64,000 bases of DNA from Agrocybe praecox. Taxonomy: Eukaryota; Basidiomycota; Agaricomycetes; Agaricales; Agrocybaceae. Of the stretch, positions 24,751 to 36,576 are shown in pieces. Below the pieces are notes generated by a model. It saw nothing but the letters and a program-made list of their open reading frames with translations, did no database searches and was not told where the DNA came from. The stretch is from positions 239,001 to 303,000 of the forward strand of contig OZ024843.1 of assembly GCA_964017145.1 (NCBI GenBank), given 5' to 3'. A program made the position numbers and the translations under genes. Each line of letters starts with the position of its first letter. The first letter of the stretch is position 1.

Positions 24751-24765
24751 TACGCGTCCAGAAGC

Positions 24766-25075
24766 CTCGCACGATGGAGGTAGTGAGCAAAGGATGGAAT
24801 GGATTGGGCTTATGCATGCGTCAGGGTCACATATCTATATGTAGTACACGATCTAATCTAATAAGGTTCGTGCAACTTGCACTACCACGACGTTCTCTCT
24901 CAATGTTTTCTCGTAAAGTATTAAGTGGGGTACACGCCGGGTATATAAGACAATTACGAACGGCATTAAAGAGCCGGGAGTTCCACTGTTCCAGCTATCA
25001 ATAAGGGTGAGAAGTTCTTCACGGCAGTAGTAACGAAATCTATCCCTTTAAAAATAGAAAAAGGCAGAAGGTTTT
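24766..25075 (+). repeat. Partial short interspersed repeat and shared spacer
   Basis: CTCGCACGATGGAGGTAGTG to TAGTACACGATCTAATC resembles the second half of the repeat at 11418-11590. The following stretch to about 25070 (TTCTCGTAAAGTATTAAG, GAGCCGGGAGTTCCACTG) matches, inverted, 45020-45115 next to copy 9. Copies 5 and 9 therefore share flank structure. Confidence 0.5.
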
Positions 25076-25079
25076 GATG

Positions 25080-25573
25080 TCATCTATACATCGTCCAAAA
25101 GGTCGACTGATTGCGCCCAGGCATTTCAACGCAATGTATAAGAAAGGAACAGGATATTTGATATTCTTCTGATAGACGTCGCTCGTATCTGATTCTGTGG
25201 AGCATTAGGTCTAAGCATCAGATATATTCACACGACTGGCCGTCTCACAGTAGCTTGTTCAGCGCCATACTCGCATTCATATACGACTTTTAAACTGATT
25301 CTAAGCCCTGATAAACGGCGGGTGCTCTATTTTTCTGGGATATATGCTGCTCGTGCAGAGTAAGCATTCAATATTTGTCTTTTAGATTATATATAACATC
25401 GATCTGTCCATGCGCTGACCCAGGTACAGATGCTGATATGAGATATTTATAGCTTACAGCTAAGAGACGTGATATGATATGATTTACAGGTATAAATTGG
25501 GGCCTATAAATACCCTGTCGAACGCCTGCATATCCTAGACTATTCTTCCTCACTCGTTCTAGGCTCCCCTCAT
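25080..25573 (+). promoter_or_regulatory. Promoter of copy 5, lacking the GGGTACCC repeat
   Basis: The block is shared with other copies, but GATATATTCACACGACTGG (near 25221) joins sequences that are ~60 bp apart in copies 2-4. The inverted repeat is thus deleted. The same junction is seen (inverted) near 44813-44825 before copy 9. GATATTTATAGCTTACAGC and TATAAA (25505-25510, 69 bp before the ATG) are kept. Confidence 0.55.
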
Positions 25574-27058
25574 ATGTCCACAACTGTAAATCTCACAGAT
25601 CCCAACGTCTTTGTGGACGACCATGATCCGGCTATTGTCTACCAGGGCTTCTGGGTTGCCACCAGTGGAATACCAACAAATATGAATATCCCAACATTGC
25701 CATCATCAAACGCTCCCCCGTATTATGGGACTCTACATACGACACCATCGAGTTCTAATGAGGTGTCCAGCTTCTGGTGTATATTCAATGGCAAGTGCTC
25801 CCATACTTTTTTATCCTCTAGTTAACAGTGCCCAGGGACGGACTTCGAAGCATATTTTATCGGCCCATCCGATCAAATGCCGTTGTGTACGATAGATGGT
25901 GTTAAGCAACAACAAGTACCAGGCCCAGGAGATGGTCAATTCGCTTGCATCAATAACAACACACTTCGCCAGGGACAGCATAACCTTTCGGTGCAGATGA
26001 CACATCTAGCAGTTTCATTTGATGGCTTGCGGTATTGGTCCAACACACTCCCAGAGTCAAGCGTTGATATATCATACAATCCCGAAATTGGGCCGGTAGC
26101 ATCTGGTGAAGATCATACGTATATTATCAACTTCGATGGTAAAATCTTGACTTTATTTGTTTCAAAGTCTTGTAAGGCTTACATTAGTTAATATATAGGC
26201 AATTCTATCTCACTATACCTAGCATTCATGTTTAATTCAACAGTGGATACGAGATTATATTCATATCTTATCGACGACGGACCACCTCTGAATTTTTCAG
26301 TCAGTAACCCAACACAAGATCCTACTTGGGATGGCGGAGGTCTGCCCTGGCTTTTTGTCCAAACTCCTTCTATCTCTCGAGGGTCACATACATTCCGTCT
26401 TACCTTTGCCAAGGATGTATCCAACGTCTGGTCGTTCAGTTTCTTAGAGGTCATTGTACAAAACACCACCAAATCATTCACTTTGGATGTTATACCATCT
26501 ATACCCGTGCAAAATGTACCGCTGTCAAGTTCACTAGTCCATCCAACAATTTCGGCTTCTGCTACCCCAAGCGTTCATCGAGCAAACAGAGGTGCTATCG
26601 CTGGTGGGGTAGTCAGTGGATTGTTTATGCTGTTGATAGGATTCTGGATATGGAAACGCGGGTCACGGAAGCAAGGTCAAACAGTCAACGATATAGATTC
26701 CATTGTCCAACCGTTCAGCGCATCAGATCCTCTCCAAATCGGACGACTTCCGCTGGCGCAATATACGACAACGGAGAAAACAAACAAATACCGACAAGCG
26801 TTTGGTTTAAGTCTCGAGCGATCTGGATCACCTGGAGACGTACGCGATGCTGAGGAGGTACGTATAGACGAAGGTCTGCCACCTGATGAGATTCGTCCAG
26901 TCCGATATAGATTTCATGAGGATGGGGGACAGGTAGCCGATGACGACGCAGATATTATTAGCTTACCACCGATATATTCCACACTAGGACGACCTCGTCC
27001 GGACTCATTGAGAGCGGAGTCACTTGCCTCTCATACTATCACCAATCCTCCTTTGTAA
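25574..27058 (+). CDS. Family copy 5: membrane protein with PPIY tail
   Basis: Exons 25574-25790, 25836-26138 and 26199-27058 encode 459 aa. Intron 1 is 45 nt with a GC donor; intron 2 is 60 nt. Exon 1 has SFWCIFNG, adding a Cys just before the splice site where other copies have Tyr. The conserved domain-1 Cys pair is present (LCTIDG, FACINNNT). Domain 2 has LPWLFVQTPSISRGSHTF. There is one VPLSSSLVHPT stalk unit, a helix (IAGGVVSGLFMLLIGFWIW) with KRGSRKQG after it, then TTTEKTNKYR, YRFHEDGGQV and PPIY. The reading frame is intact throughout. Confidence 0.83.
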
Positions 27059-30000
27059 ATTGGACCATGATGCCTGTCTATTTAGTAAATTTCGACGCAT
27101 AGTTCTACGTTAGATACAATATACCCTAGTTTGCGAATTTATATCCGAGCCCGCGCACCGAAAAACGCAAATTCACCCATCCGTATTCATCGAATCTTCC
27201 TGCTCGAGCTACAAGGATCGGAACATTTCATACTAGCAAATTAATGTTAGAGTCATAATCATGAAAGAACAAAGAAGCAAAACCTCACACCTCAGACACA
27301 GGACGAAGGACTCGAAACTCTCGCGTGAGTATGAACCGCTAGAAAGAAACAGAAGTTTAAGCCACGCGTCACGACAGTATTCATAGGAATGGAAATTGAG
27401 TACATATAGCGAGAACGACGAGGGAGTCCAATCCAATTCCAATCTTCAATGATCCGCCTTGTAGCATATTGATCGGATCGCCGATTGTCGAATTAGTTTT
27501 ATTGGGTTGGGTTTCTAGGAGGAGGAAGGGAAGATGAGACGAGCAAGTAAATGGGATAGGTGGGACAGATCATAGAGCGTAGGAAAAAGGAAAGGAGGAA
27601 AAGGGAAGCAGACAGGAGGAATGAAGGAGGGCAGGGGGAGAAAGGTGGTATAGGGAGAGGAGAAAGGCAGGGAAACACGCTCACAAGTTGGACTTGAGTC
27701 GTCCTGCCACTCGGGATACGAACAATTCGGAGGATCGCAACGCGGTCTACTATCCATCCAATTTAGAGCGTGTAACAAATTACAATCAGATCAGACTATA
27801 CACGGAAAGAAAGTGAAAGAAAGAGAAAAACTCACACAACGGTGGAAACCTCGAAGGATCTCGAAAGTTGAGCGTGGATTGCTAGACTGAAAGACAGTAA
27901 TCTGACAGTGTATCCGACGGACAGGGTAATCTTGCTCGTGCAATTTGATGAAAACGACGCGACGAAGAGGCCTATGAAAAAGTCCAAACTTCGGGCCTGT
28001 AGGGAGAAAAAACGGGTATGAGAACTAGACACGAACTATGAGGGACAAGAATCCCGAGAGAATGAGGTTTCTGTTTCGTATTTTGAGGAAAGGGATTAAA
28101 TAAATGAGCGAGCGGATAGGTAGGACATATAGAGAGGAGAAAGGGACAATCCGAGTGGTCAAATGGACGAATGAAGACGAGTGGACGAAAGGGGGAGGAC
28201 GAGAAAGGAGAGTAAATCCAAAGATGCATGAAAAGGAACGCACATGTCTCGTGTCTCGCATCCATGACACTGTGGGCGCCTGAGCGTGAAAGATTACAGG
28301 AGGCCGAAAATGGTGTCAGTGGCGTCCTGCGTTTTCGGAGAGGTAATGGCCATAATGGGGTAGAAAGGGAAAGCGAATAAGGAGAGGACGAGGGAGGGGA
28401 TATTTCATATCCTTATGTTTCTCAGGAGTACGAAATCTCAAGGAAAGGAGGGGTGATTTCATTAGAGCGCGGGGCAGGAAGGTGGAGGAGCGAAAGGAAA
28501 GAGGGGGGATGAAAGTGACAACGAAATTTGGGGAGGCTGACTGAACGTTTCGCACGCATGCGCCGAAACAACAAGTATTTTTGAGACGTGAAGGGCATAA
28601 GGAGAGCGTCCATCTCTAGGTACGAACATGAGGAAGGTAGGAACGCAATGGGGGAGGGTATGGGGACCAATGAGCTGCGTTTCGAGCATAGGGCCTGCGA
28701 CGACCGTGGCAAGGCGGGGAAGAGAAAGAAGGAGAACGACAGGTGCGCTGTGTATGGGGGAATCAGTGGAGGTCTGTTCGATCACAGTGACGTTCGAGCT
28801 TGGTGGAACTTCGGAACGCAGACAAACGAGTACGAGGCTAAAAACAAGACGAGGATGTCAGTGATTCCATGTTTATAAAACATTCTTAGCAGAACACAAC
28901 TGACCCAGGTCCACGTGCATGAAACCCCAAAAACCTTCATATGTGACTGTCAGGCGTGTACACGAATATGCGGATGTCGATGGGGATCGAATATATATCG
29001 AATGCATATCTCGGTGGGACGTCATACATCCGCTAGGAGAGAAAGATAGCGGGTCAATCGATGCCGATGCATGCAAGTAACAAAACACAACTGACCTAAT
29101 GTGATTCCCCAAGCTCCACGAAACGAACTAAACCAAAAAACCTTCACGCGACGAGAGGGCGACGTCGATACCAGCCAGTTCTACATCATATACACAAAAG
29201 ACTGCTTCAAGAGCATCTTTTCTGCTCGTTATGTGCGCATCCCCTCTTTGCCATCCACTTAAAAAAGAGGTGTTGTAAACTTGAAAGAAAGGCATGCTAA
29301 GATGCGATTCGGTTGTCTTGTCTGGCCTGTATATGCATATGCGGATTGAGTTTGAATTTGTGCGGGACGTGATGCATGGAGAGGAGGCCTCAATTGAGCG
29401 GCACGACGATCGGAGGAGGCGACGCGAGAGCACGAACGAAAGGAAGGAAGCGAAAGCAAACGAGGGAGGAATCAGAACCAAACCGACACGTGTGACCTGT
29501 AACACACGCGGCGTTATCGGAGATTCCGGACCGCGTACCTTTTCGCCTTTCCCGACCTCTCGCTTGTCCGTTCCAAGTTCCGACTGCTGGATGCGAGTCA
29601 GACGTGCACAGCAGCTGGCTATAAGCGCTCCCAACAACGGCAGCAACAAAAAGACCTGCCGATGCCAACACCATCGAGCCAATTAATCCTTTCCTAGTCC
29701 CTCCCAACGTTTCCCGCTCCACGTCACGTCCGAGCTCCCAGATGCGATGACGAATGATAATCCGTGTGGATGCAGACTGGGTTTGGTGGGAATGAGGTTT
29801 TGGTCCGCGGTTACGTTTTCGAGGGAAGAGAGATCGGCTGGCATGTGGGATGTGAAGGAGATGGAAGGAAGGAAGGGCATATAAACTAGTCCTATAGAAG
29901 ATACCGAGTTAGCTTACTGAGTTTAGGCGATCAATCATTTGATTCACAGCTCCTTGTATCCCGTCAATGTGAAACTAGCGCCTGGGTTTATTTCAGGAAA

Positions 30001-30190
30001 GATATGATCGCTAGCGTGCGATAGGTGTCAGTGCTTGCTTATGATTAGGGTTCAGGACAATGGGCAGTGGGCAGTAGCTATAACTACAATGGGAAATAAA
30101 GTGATAGAATGTCAGATTATCGTTAACCCAGAAACGGTGGGATAACATAGAGTAATAAGCTGCACGGTAGCAGTAGTAGTAGTAGTAACG
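27059..30190. repeat. Non-coding repeat unit between copies 5 and 6
   Basis: Same purine-rich block series as other spacers (TCCTGCTCGAGCT near 27198, CTAGGAGAGAAAGATAGCGGG near 29030, CGGAGATTCCGGACCGCGTACC near 29518). The part at 29940-30195, including a (AGT)n tract near 30172, is shared with the copy 1 promoter. No gene is supported. Confidence 0.6.
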
Positions 30191-30199
30191 AAATCTATC

Positions 30200-30694
30200 C
30201 TTCAAAAAATAAATTAAATAAAAACCATCTCAATAGTTGGAAAGCATGGACTGATTTTGCACATAATTTTCTGATGAACGTTGCTCGTATCTGGTTCTAC
30301 TGATCCTTAACCTCAAACTTTATGTATATTTGATCTACGGTACCCTGGGTAGCCTCATCCGTATTACCCGACGGACAGATAGGTCACGTTCGCGTGAGAA
30401 ATCACACGATTGGCCATTTCAAAACAACGTGTTCAGTGTCATTTTTGTGATGATATCATTGATGTGCCCGCCTCGTGAAGAGTTAAGCTTTCAATACTTA
30501 TCTTTGGGATTACATATATATCATCGATATGTTTAAGCGCTTTCCGGGGTACAGACGCTAAATAGCATCACGATGCTGATGTTCTGGCCAAATTGTTAGA
30601 TATAAGATATTTATAGGCCATAGGCTATAAAGGCCCTGGAAAACGTCTGCATAGCCTAGACTATTTTTCCTCACTCTCTCCAAAATCTTACCAT
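30200..30694 (+). promoter_or_regulatory. Conserved promoter block of copy 6
   Basis: A degenerate inverted repeat CGGTACCCTGGGTAGCCTC (30338-30356), CACACGATTGGCC, AGATATAAGATATTTATAGG and TATAAAGGCCC (from 30626, 69 bp before the ATG) appear in the family order. An ATGCTGATGTTCTGGCCAAATTG insertion is shared with the copy 10 promoter (inverted, near 58915-58950). Confidence 0.5.
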
Positions 30695-32206
30695 ATGTCT
30701 AATACAACTGTAACACTCGCAAATCCTGCCATCTTTGTGGACGACCATGATCCCGCTATTGTGTACCAGGGCTCATGGGGAACCAGTAGTGGCCTACCAA
30801 CAAATATGAATATTTCAATAACACCAGGAACAGATGCTCCACCGTACTATGGGACTCTACATACGACACAAGACCTTTCTCCTGGCGTCTCCAGGAACAG
30901 CAGCTTCTGGTATATATTCAATGGTGAGTCCCTCTATATATTTTGATCTAGTAGCTAACAATGCGTAGGGACGTCGGTTTTAGCAAATTTCGTCGGTCCA
31001 TCCAATCCAATGGTGTCGTGTACGGTAGATGGTGTTAAGTATGTAGTAGCATCACTAGGAGCTGGTCAATTCAATTGCGTCAACAACGCCACACTGCCCC
31101 AAGGACAGCACAATCTTTCAGTCGAGATATCACAGCCGGATATTTCATTTGATGGCTTGTGGTATACGACTACCACGCTCCCACAGTCAGGCGTTGATCT
31201 ATCATACTCTCCCGAAATTCAATTGGCAGCACTGGGTGAAGACCATACCTATGTTATCAACTTTGATGGTAAAACTCTTATATATTTATGTTCGAAGTGG
31301 AAGGCTTACAGTAGTTAATATATAGGCAATTCTGTTGCATTGTACCTAACATTCATCTTTAATTCAACAATTCGTACAGCATTATTTTCATATCTTATCG
31401 ATGAAGGACCACCTCTGAATTTCTCACTCAGTAACCCGACTCAAGATCCTGCCTGGGATGGCGGAGTGCTGCCCTGGCTTTTCATCCAAACACCTTCTCT
31501 CACTCGAGGATCGCATACATTGTCCCTTACTGTTGCCGAGGATGTATCGAACGTCGGGTCGTTCTTTCTAGGCCTTGTTATTGTCCAAAACACAACAAAG
31601 TCATTTACTTTAGATGCTGTCCAAGGTATGCCCGTGCCAGATGCACCTGTTTCAAGCCCACTGGCCAATCCAACAATTCCGGCTTCTGCTACCCCAAGCG
31701 TTCATCGAACAAACGGAGGTGCTATCGCCGGTGCGGTTCTCAGTGGCATTTTCGTGCTATTTATAGGATTTTGGATATGGAAGCGGGCATCGCGGAAACA
31801 AGGTCAAACACTCAACGATAGCAGTTTTATTGACCAACCGTTCAGCGCACCAGATCCTCGCCAAATCCGACGTTTCCCGCTGGCGCAATATACAACAGCA
31901 GAGAAAGCGAACAAATATCGAGAAGCATTTGGTTTGCCGACCAACCAATTGGGATTATCTGGAGACGTACGTGATGTTCAAGAGATACGCACGGAAGCAG
32001 CCTTGCCACCTGAGCAGACTCGCCAAGTGCTATATAGGTTTCATGAGGATGGGGGACAGGTAGCAATTGATGACGCAGAAATTATTGACATACCACCGAA
32101 ATATGCCACCCTAGGACGACCTCCTCCAGACTCATTGATAGCCGGCTCACTCACCTCTCATGACACAGCACTGATCCTTACACCCAAATTGGACCATAAT
32201 GCTTGA
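30695..32206 (+). CDS. Family copy 6: membrane protein, GT-AG introns, altered C-terminus
   Basis: Exons 30695-30923, 30969-31268 and 31326-32206 encode 469 aa. Intron 1 (45 nt) starts with ordinary GTGAGT at the base where seven sisters have GC; this anchors the splice model for all of them. Intron 2 is 57 nt. The tail has the PPxY motif as PPKY. The end differs: after SLTSHD the frame is shifted relative to ITNPP and runs into what is 3' untranslated sequence in sister genes, ending LTPKLDHNA. The stalk has one VPVSS-like unit. The helix is IAGAVLSGIFVLFIGFWIW. Exons are open. Confidence 0.82.
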
Positions 32207-33680
32207 TTTCGAGACTGTTTATTAAATTAGTGGGGTGTTATTTACTCGTTACCGTCAGTATACCAGTCTGTGTAATATATACAGTTCGAACTGGGACTGA
32301 GCATGTCATGTGGTGGAGAGGTAACTCAATTCCCAACAAATTTAACATCGACCTTGGAAGGTTAACGATGCAAGCGAGGTAGATTTTCTCTTGAGAGATC
32401 ATGCAGGACGGGAAGAACGAAGGAACGGTACGGTCTATAGGTATGAAAAGACAAGAAGAGGAGGAACAAAGGGAACGAAAAGGAAAAGCAAAAAGAGACA
32501 CAAATTCTACGAAGCCCATCCATAATCAACAAGTCGTCCTGCTCGGGCTTTCTACGAAAGATTCAAACTCTGATGGAAATACAACCTAATATCCAATGCT
32601 GGGCATATTTGTATTATCATCAAAATCAGACTATACACAGAACGGAAGAGAAAGACGCCGAAAGAAAACGAAAGCAAAACCTACAAGACGAAAGAACTTG
32701 CCAAGTGTGAACTGAACGGCTAGACCGAAAGAAGGTAAAGCGGGGAGCGAGTAGACAAAAAGAAAAAGGCAGGAAGGTGAAGTATGAGTGAGAATCGGAC
32801 TTCCAGAAAGAAAAAAGTGTGGCTCGGCGACTGCGGCAGGGAGCGGAAGGAGGACGACAGGTGCAGTTGCGTATGGGAGAGTGCGTCAAGGTGCGTCCGA
32901 TCAGTGACGTTTGAGCTCGGTAGGAAGTTGAATTGCAGACGAAGAACGAGGACGAGACTGAAGTCCTGACAGTAATTCCAGTGACGTTTGTAAAACCGGC
33001 CTAGTCCCCACGAAACGAACCAGCCCACAAATCTTCAGGCGACGACACCAGAAAATCGCACACGGAACGCGTTGCAGATCGCTGCAAGAACATCCAGTCT
33101 GCCTATAGATAGATATTTCGCATCTCCTTCTTTGGCATGTACATAGAAAGAAGCAGACGCTGCATTGTTGAATTCATAGCGTACTACGATGCGATGTGGT
33201 TGTCCCGTCGGGCGTGTTTATGCGTATATATATATAAATTGTTTTTGAATGCAAATATATGCCTATCGTAATACACAGAGAGAAGATTTAAGCTGAAAGA
33301 TTTGACGCAGAGAAAGAAAGAGGGAACAAGGGAGGAACCAGAACCAGGTTGATCATGACACGTGTGACGGGTAAGTGCAACATACGCGCCGGTCCGGTGG
33401 TTCTAACCGCGCATGTTCTTTAGAACACCCTTATTACCCGGTCACATGTACAACCGATTATCGACAATGCCGGACTATGTCATATATATTTAGAACGTAG
33501 CATGGTGACGTTCGACGTAGTTTCTCGGCATCGCTATAAGTCATTCGACAAATGTATAACGCGAAATGCGCTGTAAATGGGTCGAACAAGGTCTCGTCCC
33601 CGTCAGCTCCGCTTGGCCCATAGCCAACAAGTCCTTGTATTTATGACGTCGATCAGTTGGATACAGCATGTGCATAGATG
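32207..33680. repeat. Non-coding repeat unit after copy 6
   Basis: The post-gene blocks and purine-rich tracts continue to about 33400 (TCCTGCTCGGGCTTTCTACG near 32536, TTTGGCATGTACATAG near 33130, TTGTCCCGTCGGGCGTG near 33201). Beyond ~33420 the family-linked repeat fades. No gene is supported. Confidence 0.55.
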
Positions 33681-33870
33681 AACTGCTGGAGAAGTCCAGG
33701 ATGCAGCTGGATGGCGTATCTGGGCTCGGAAGTACGTCGAGAAACCTTGCACGATGGCAGTAGTGTTCAAAGGATGATTGTATTCCGTTATGTACACGTC
33801 AGTCGCGTATCTGCATCTAGACAATCCAATATAATCAAACTGATGCAGATTCCACTGCCACACTGCGAGA
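33681..33870 (+). repeat. Short interspersed repeat, copy B
   Basis: CCAGGATGCAGCTGGATGGC, GGGCTCGGAAGTACGTCGAG, ACCTTGCACGATGGCAGTAG and a later TCTAGACAATCC block align with 11418-11590 and, inverted, with 49491-49640. The ends are not sharply defined and no target duplication was found. Confidence 0.5.
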
Positions 33871-34327
33871 AGGACGGACGAGCACAATTAGAGAACAACA
33901 TATATAACTATCATCAGTCAGTGAGTATCAGAGCGTCTGCTAGGTACTTCAGGATAGTCTTGGTCGGCGTTCACAAGCCAATGAACACGACTGCGCTATC
34001 TCCACGCCCAATAAACCTGTCATGTAATCATCAACTTCAGAGTTGACAGAGATCGTTAATCGTATCCCCGCTACTTGATACAGAAGTATTGATAAGCATC
34101 AGTGGTCAGGGTTCAGGGCTTACCGCCGATAAATGACTGACCCTAATACATACGTAGCTGTCACCTATCTGCGCAAATTCATCAAGGAAAACATTCAATA
34201 GGCTTCTTTCCATATATAAGTGATTTACCTGTACCGGAGTAATTTCAAAGGATTGAAATATAAAGGGTTTTGTCGCATTTTACGCGACTATCGCATTAGA
34301 TCTTGCCCTTGACCTACTCTAAGCGGG

Positions 34328-35898
34328 ATGGCCTATAATCTTGTTAGTCCCGAAGTCTTTGTGGACGACAATGACCCAGCCATTTTCTACACTGGCCCGT
34401 GGCTTCCCTTTGTAGGACTCCCGACAGACTTTACCACCCTGACCACGATGAATCTCACCTCGACCCCCCAGTATGGAACATTGCATACCCCACAGAATAT
34501 CTTATTGAATAGCTCTGGCTTTTGGTACATGTTTAATGGTGTGTGTAAAGCTCTATTTCGAATAGAATCGCACACACGAGTACTGATCATTAATGAACAT
34601 CGATTTCCCTGCAGGATCCGATTTTGATCTTAGCTTCAAGGGGGGTATCGGAATCATAACGTCGTGCAAAGTAGACAATATCGACCAAATCGTCGAACAA
34701 TTGACGGAGGGAACGGCTTGCTTCAATGGAGATAAGTTATCACATACGGAGCACAATCTGTCGGTCACTTTCAAAGCCTCCATCCCAGCCCCCGTGCCAT
34801 CAATATCATTCGACGGAATAACCATCACTCCTTGGACGCTTCCGAGCTCGGATGTGGACATAATGTACCGAACACAGACTACAAATTTCTTCAACAAGAT
34901 CGGTGAGGAACTAACGTGGAACTTTGATGGTGTGTACTCTTTAACAGTACAGCACCAACATTCCTGATTGAAGCACTGTACACATAGGTACCTCAGTTGG
35001 CATGTACTGCTCCATTTTGATTGGAGACACTGCAGAGTCGGCATCATTCTCGTACGCACTCGATAATGGGGGACCTGTCAATTTTACGATATTAAACCCC
35101 CCACATGTTCTATCAATAACAATAAAGCATCAACTTATCATTCAAACGCCATCCATGCCAAGGGGTCCTCACAGTTTAAAGGTCACCTTCCTTGGACCGG
35201 AGAACTCGCTTCAAATTATGCCACTTAATGCCATCGTTCAAAGCACAACCAGAGTGGTTAACCTGGACGTTGTGCCACGCATCACGAACTCTACGATGAC
35301 AAGTCCAACTGCAATGACAGTTTTTGGATCAATACCAACTTCGGCGATTATTACTAACCCTACTGGAAAGGGACACCACATTGGCAATAACATCATTGTA
35401 GCAATCTCAGTGAGCACCTTTATCATACTGGTAGCGGGCTCATGGCTGTGGATAAGAGGTATTCGCATGCGGAGACGTGCAGTCGAAGCGTATGACCGCA
35501 CCTCAATGGCCGTGAGTCCATTTAGCGGCCCAGATCCAGAACAACAAGGTCGATTTATGTTGGCACAGTATACAACGATAGAGAAAACAAGTAAATATCG
35601 TCGCGCGTTTGGGATTGGGGTTGAAACCACACACAGGGATTCAGCCCAAGTACAACTTGAAGAAGGAGATATTAATGTCGAGGAAATACAGCATGCTGAA
35701 CCACCTCCTCGCATTCGATTTAGGTTTCATGAGGATGGAGGAGAGGTGGTTAATGGGGGCGAAAATAACGAAGAAGAAGAAGACACAATCAGCTTGCCAC
35801 CGATATACAGCACCATAGTAGGACGTCGTCGTCCAAACTCATCGAGAGCTGCATCGCGCACCTCCCACGATATTACCAGTAGCGATATCCCCTGCTGA
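34328..35898 (+). CDS. Family copy 7: divergent paralogue
   Basis: Exons 34328-34538, 34615-34929 and 34988-35898 encode 478 aa. It keeps the family plan (VDDNDPAIFYTGPW, HNLSVTF, SISFDGI, the Cys pair SCKVDN/ACFNGD, one helix near IIVAISVSTFIILVAGSWLW, TTIEKTSKYRRAFG, FRFHEDGGEV, PPIY). Most other positions differ. Introns are GT-AG and longer (76 and 58 nt). The start has no MSTTVNLTDP leader. The tail has an acidic run (NNEEEEDT) before PPIY. Its upstream region lacks the array promoter block. It may be the ancestral or outgroup locus from which the array grew; this is inference from divergence only. Confidence 0.83.
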
Positions 35899-36576
35899 AT
35901 GGACTACTACATGTTACCAATATTCCAGTTTAAATGGACTACTATGTGTTCGTTTATCCGATTAGTGGCATATTTAAACATCACACTTAATATATTAATA
36001 TCATCGTTTTGTTGGTTTATAACCCGACCTCGGATATACATCCCGAATTCCATTTGCAAGTGCCGTTATTCGCAAGAGACTTCAGTGGATCATATATATA
36101 GGTGATAAATAGAACATTCGCAGAAATGATGTCATTTTCGGAAAGAGCCGAGTATCGGAGAGCTCGGAATAATTCCATCCATTCCGTCCATTCCGACTCG
36201 CTGGCAACGACCTACCCACATCCACGATCCCCTTAATACTATTTTTTATATCTCTGAGGAAATGGAAAAAGAAACAGGATGGGATCCGACAAACGATAGC
36301 GGACAACGAAGAAGCGAAACCGACTCGGGTGGTGTCAACATTGTACGTCTCCAATAGAAAGGGTCCGGGGGACAATGCTAAAGACAGTCCGGCGGTGCAT
36401 AATCTCAGAAATGGGATTTCTTGTCAAATTTGTTTTGCGAATAACGATATTTGAAGGGTTGGCGGGTTCGGAAATAAAAATAAAATCACAGATGATGATA
36501 ATTGTGTGGAACGTATAAATAAGCATATAATTTACTAAACGGACCTGGATTTAGGGGTTCTGATCAATGGTGCAAT
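35899..36576. other. Spacer between convergent copies 7 and 8
   Basis: 678 bp of AT-rich sequence between the stop codons of the + and - arms. No open frame, RNA gene or member of the purine-rich repeat is evident. This is the turning point of the array. Confidence 0.6.
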
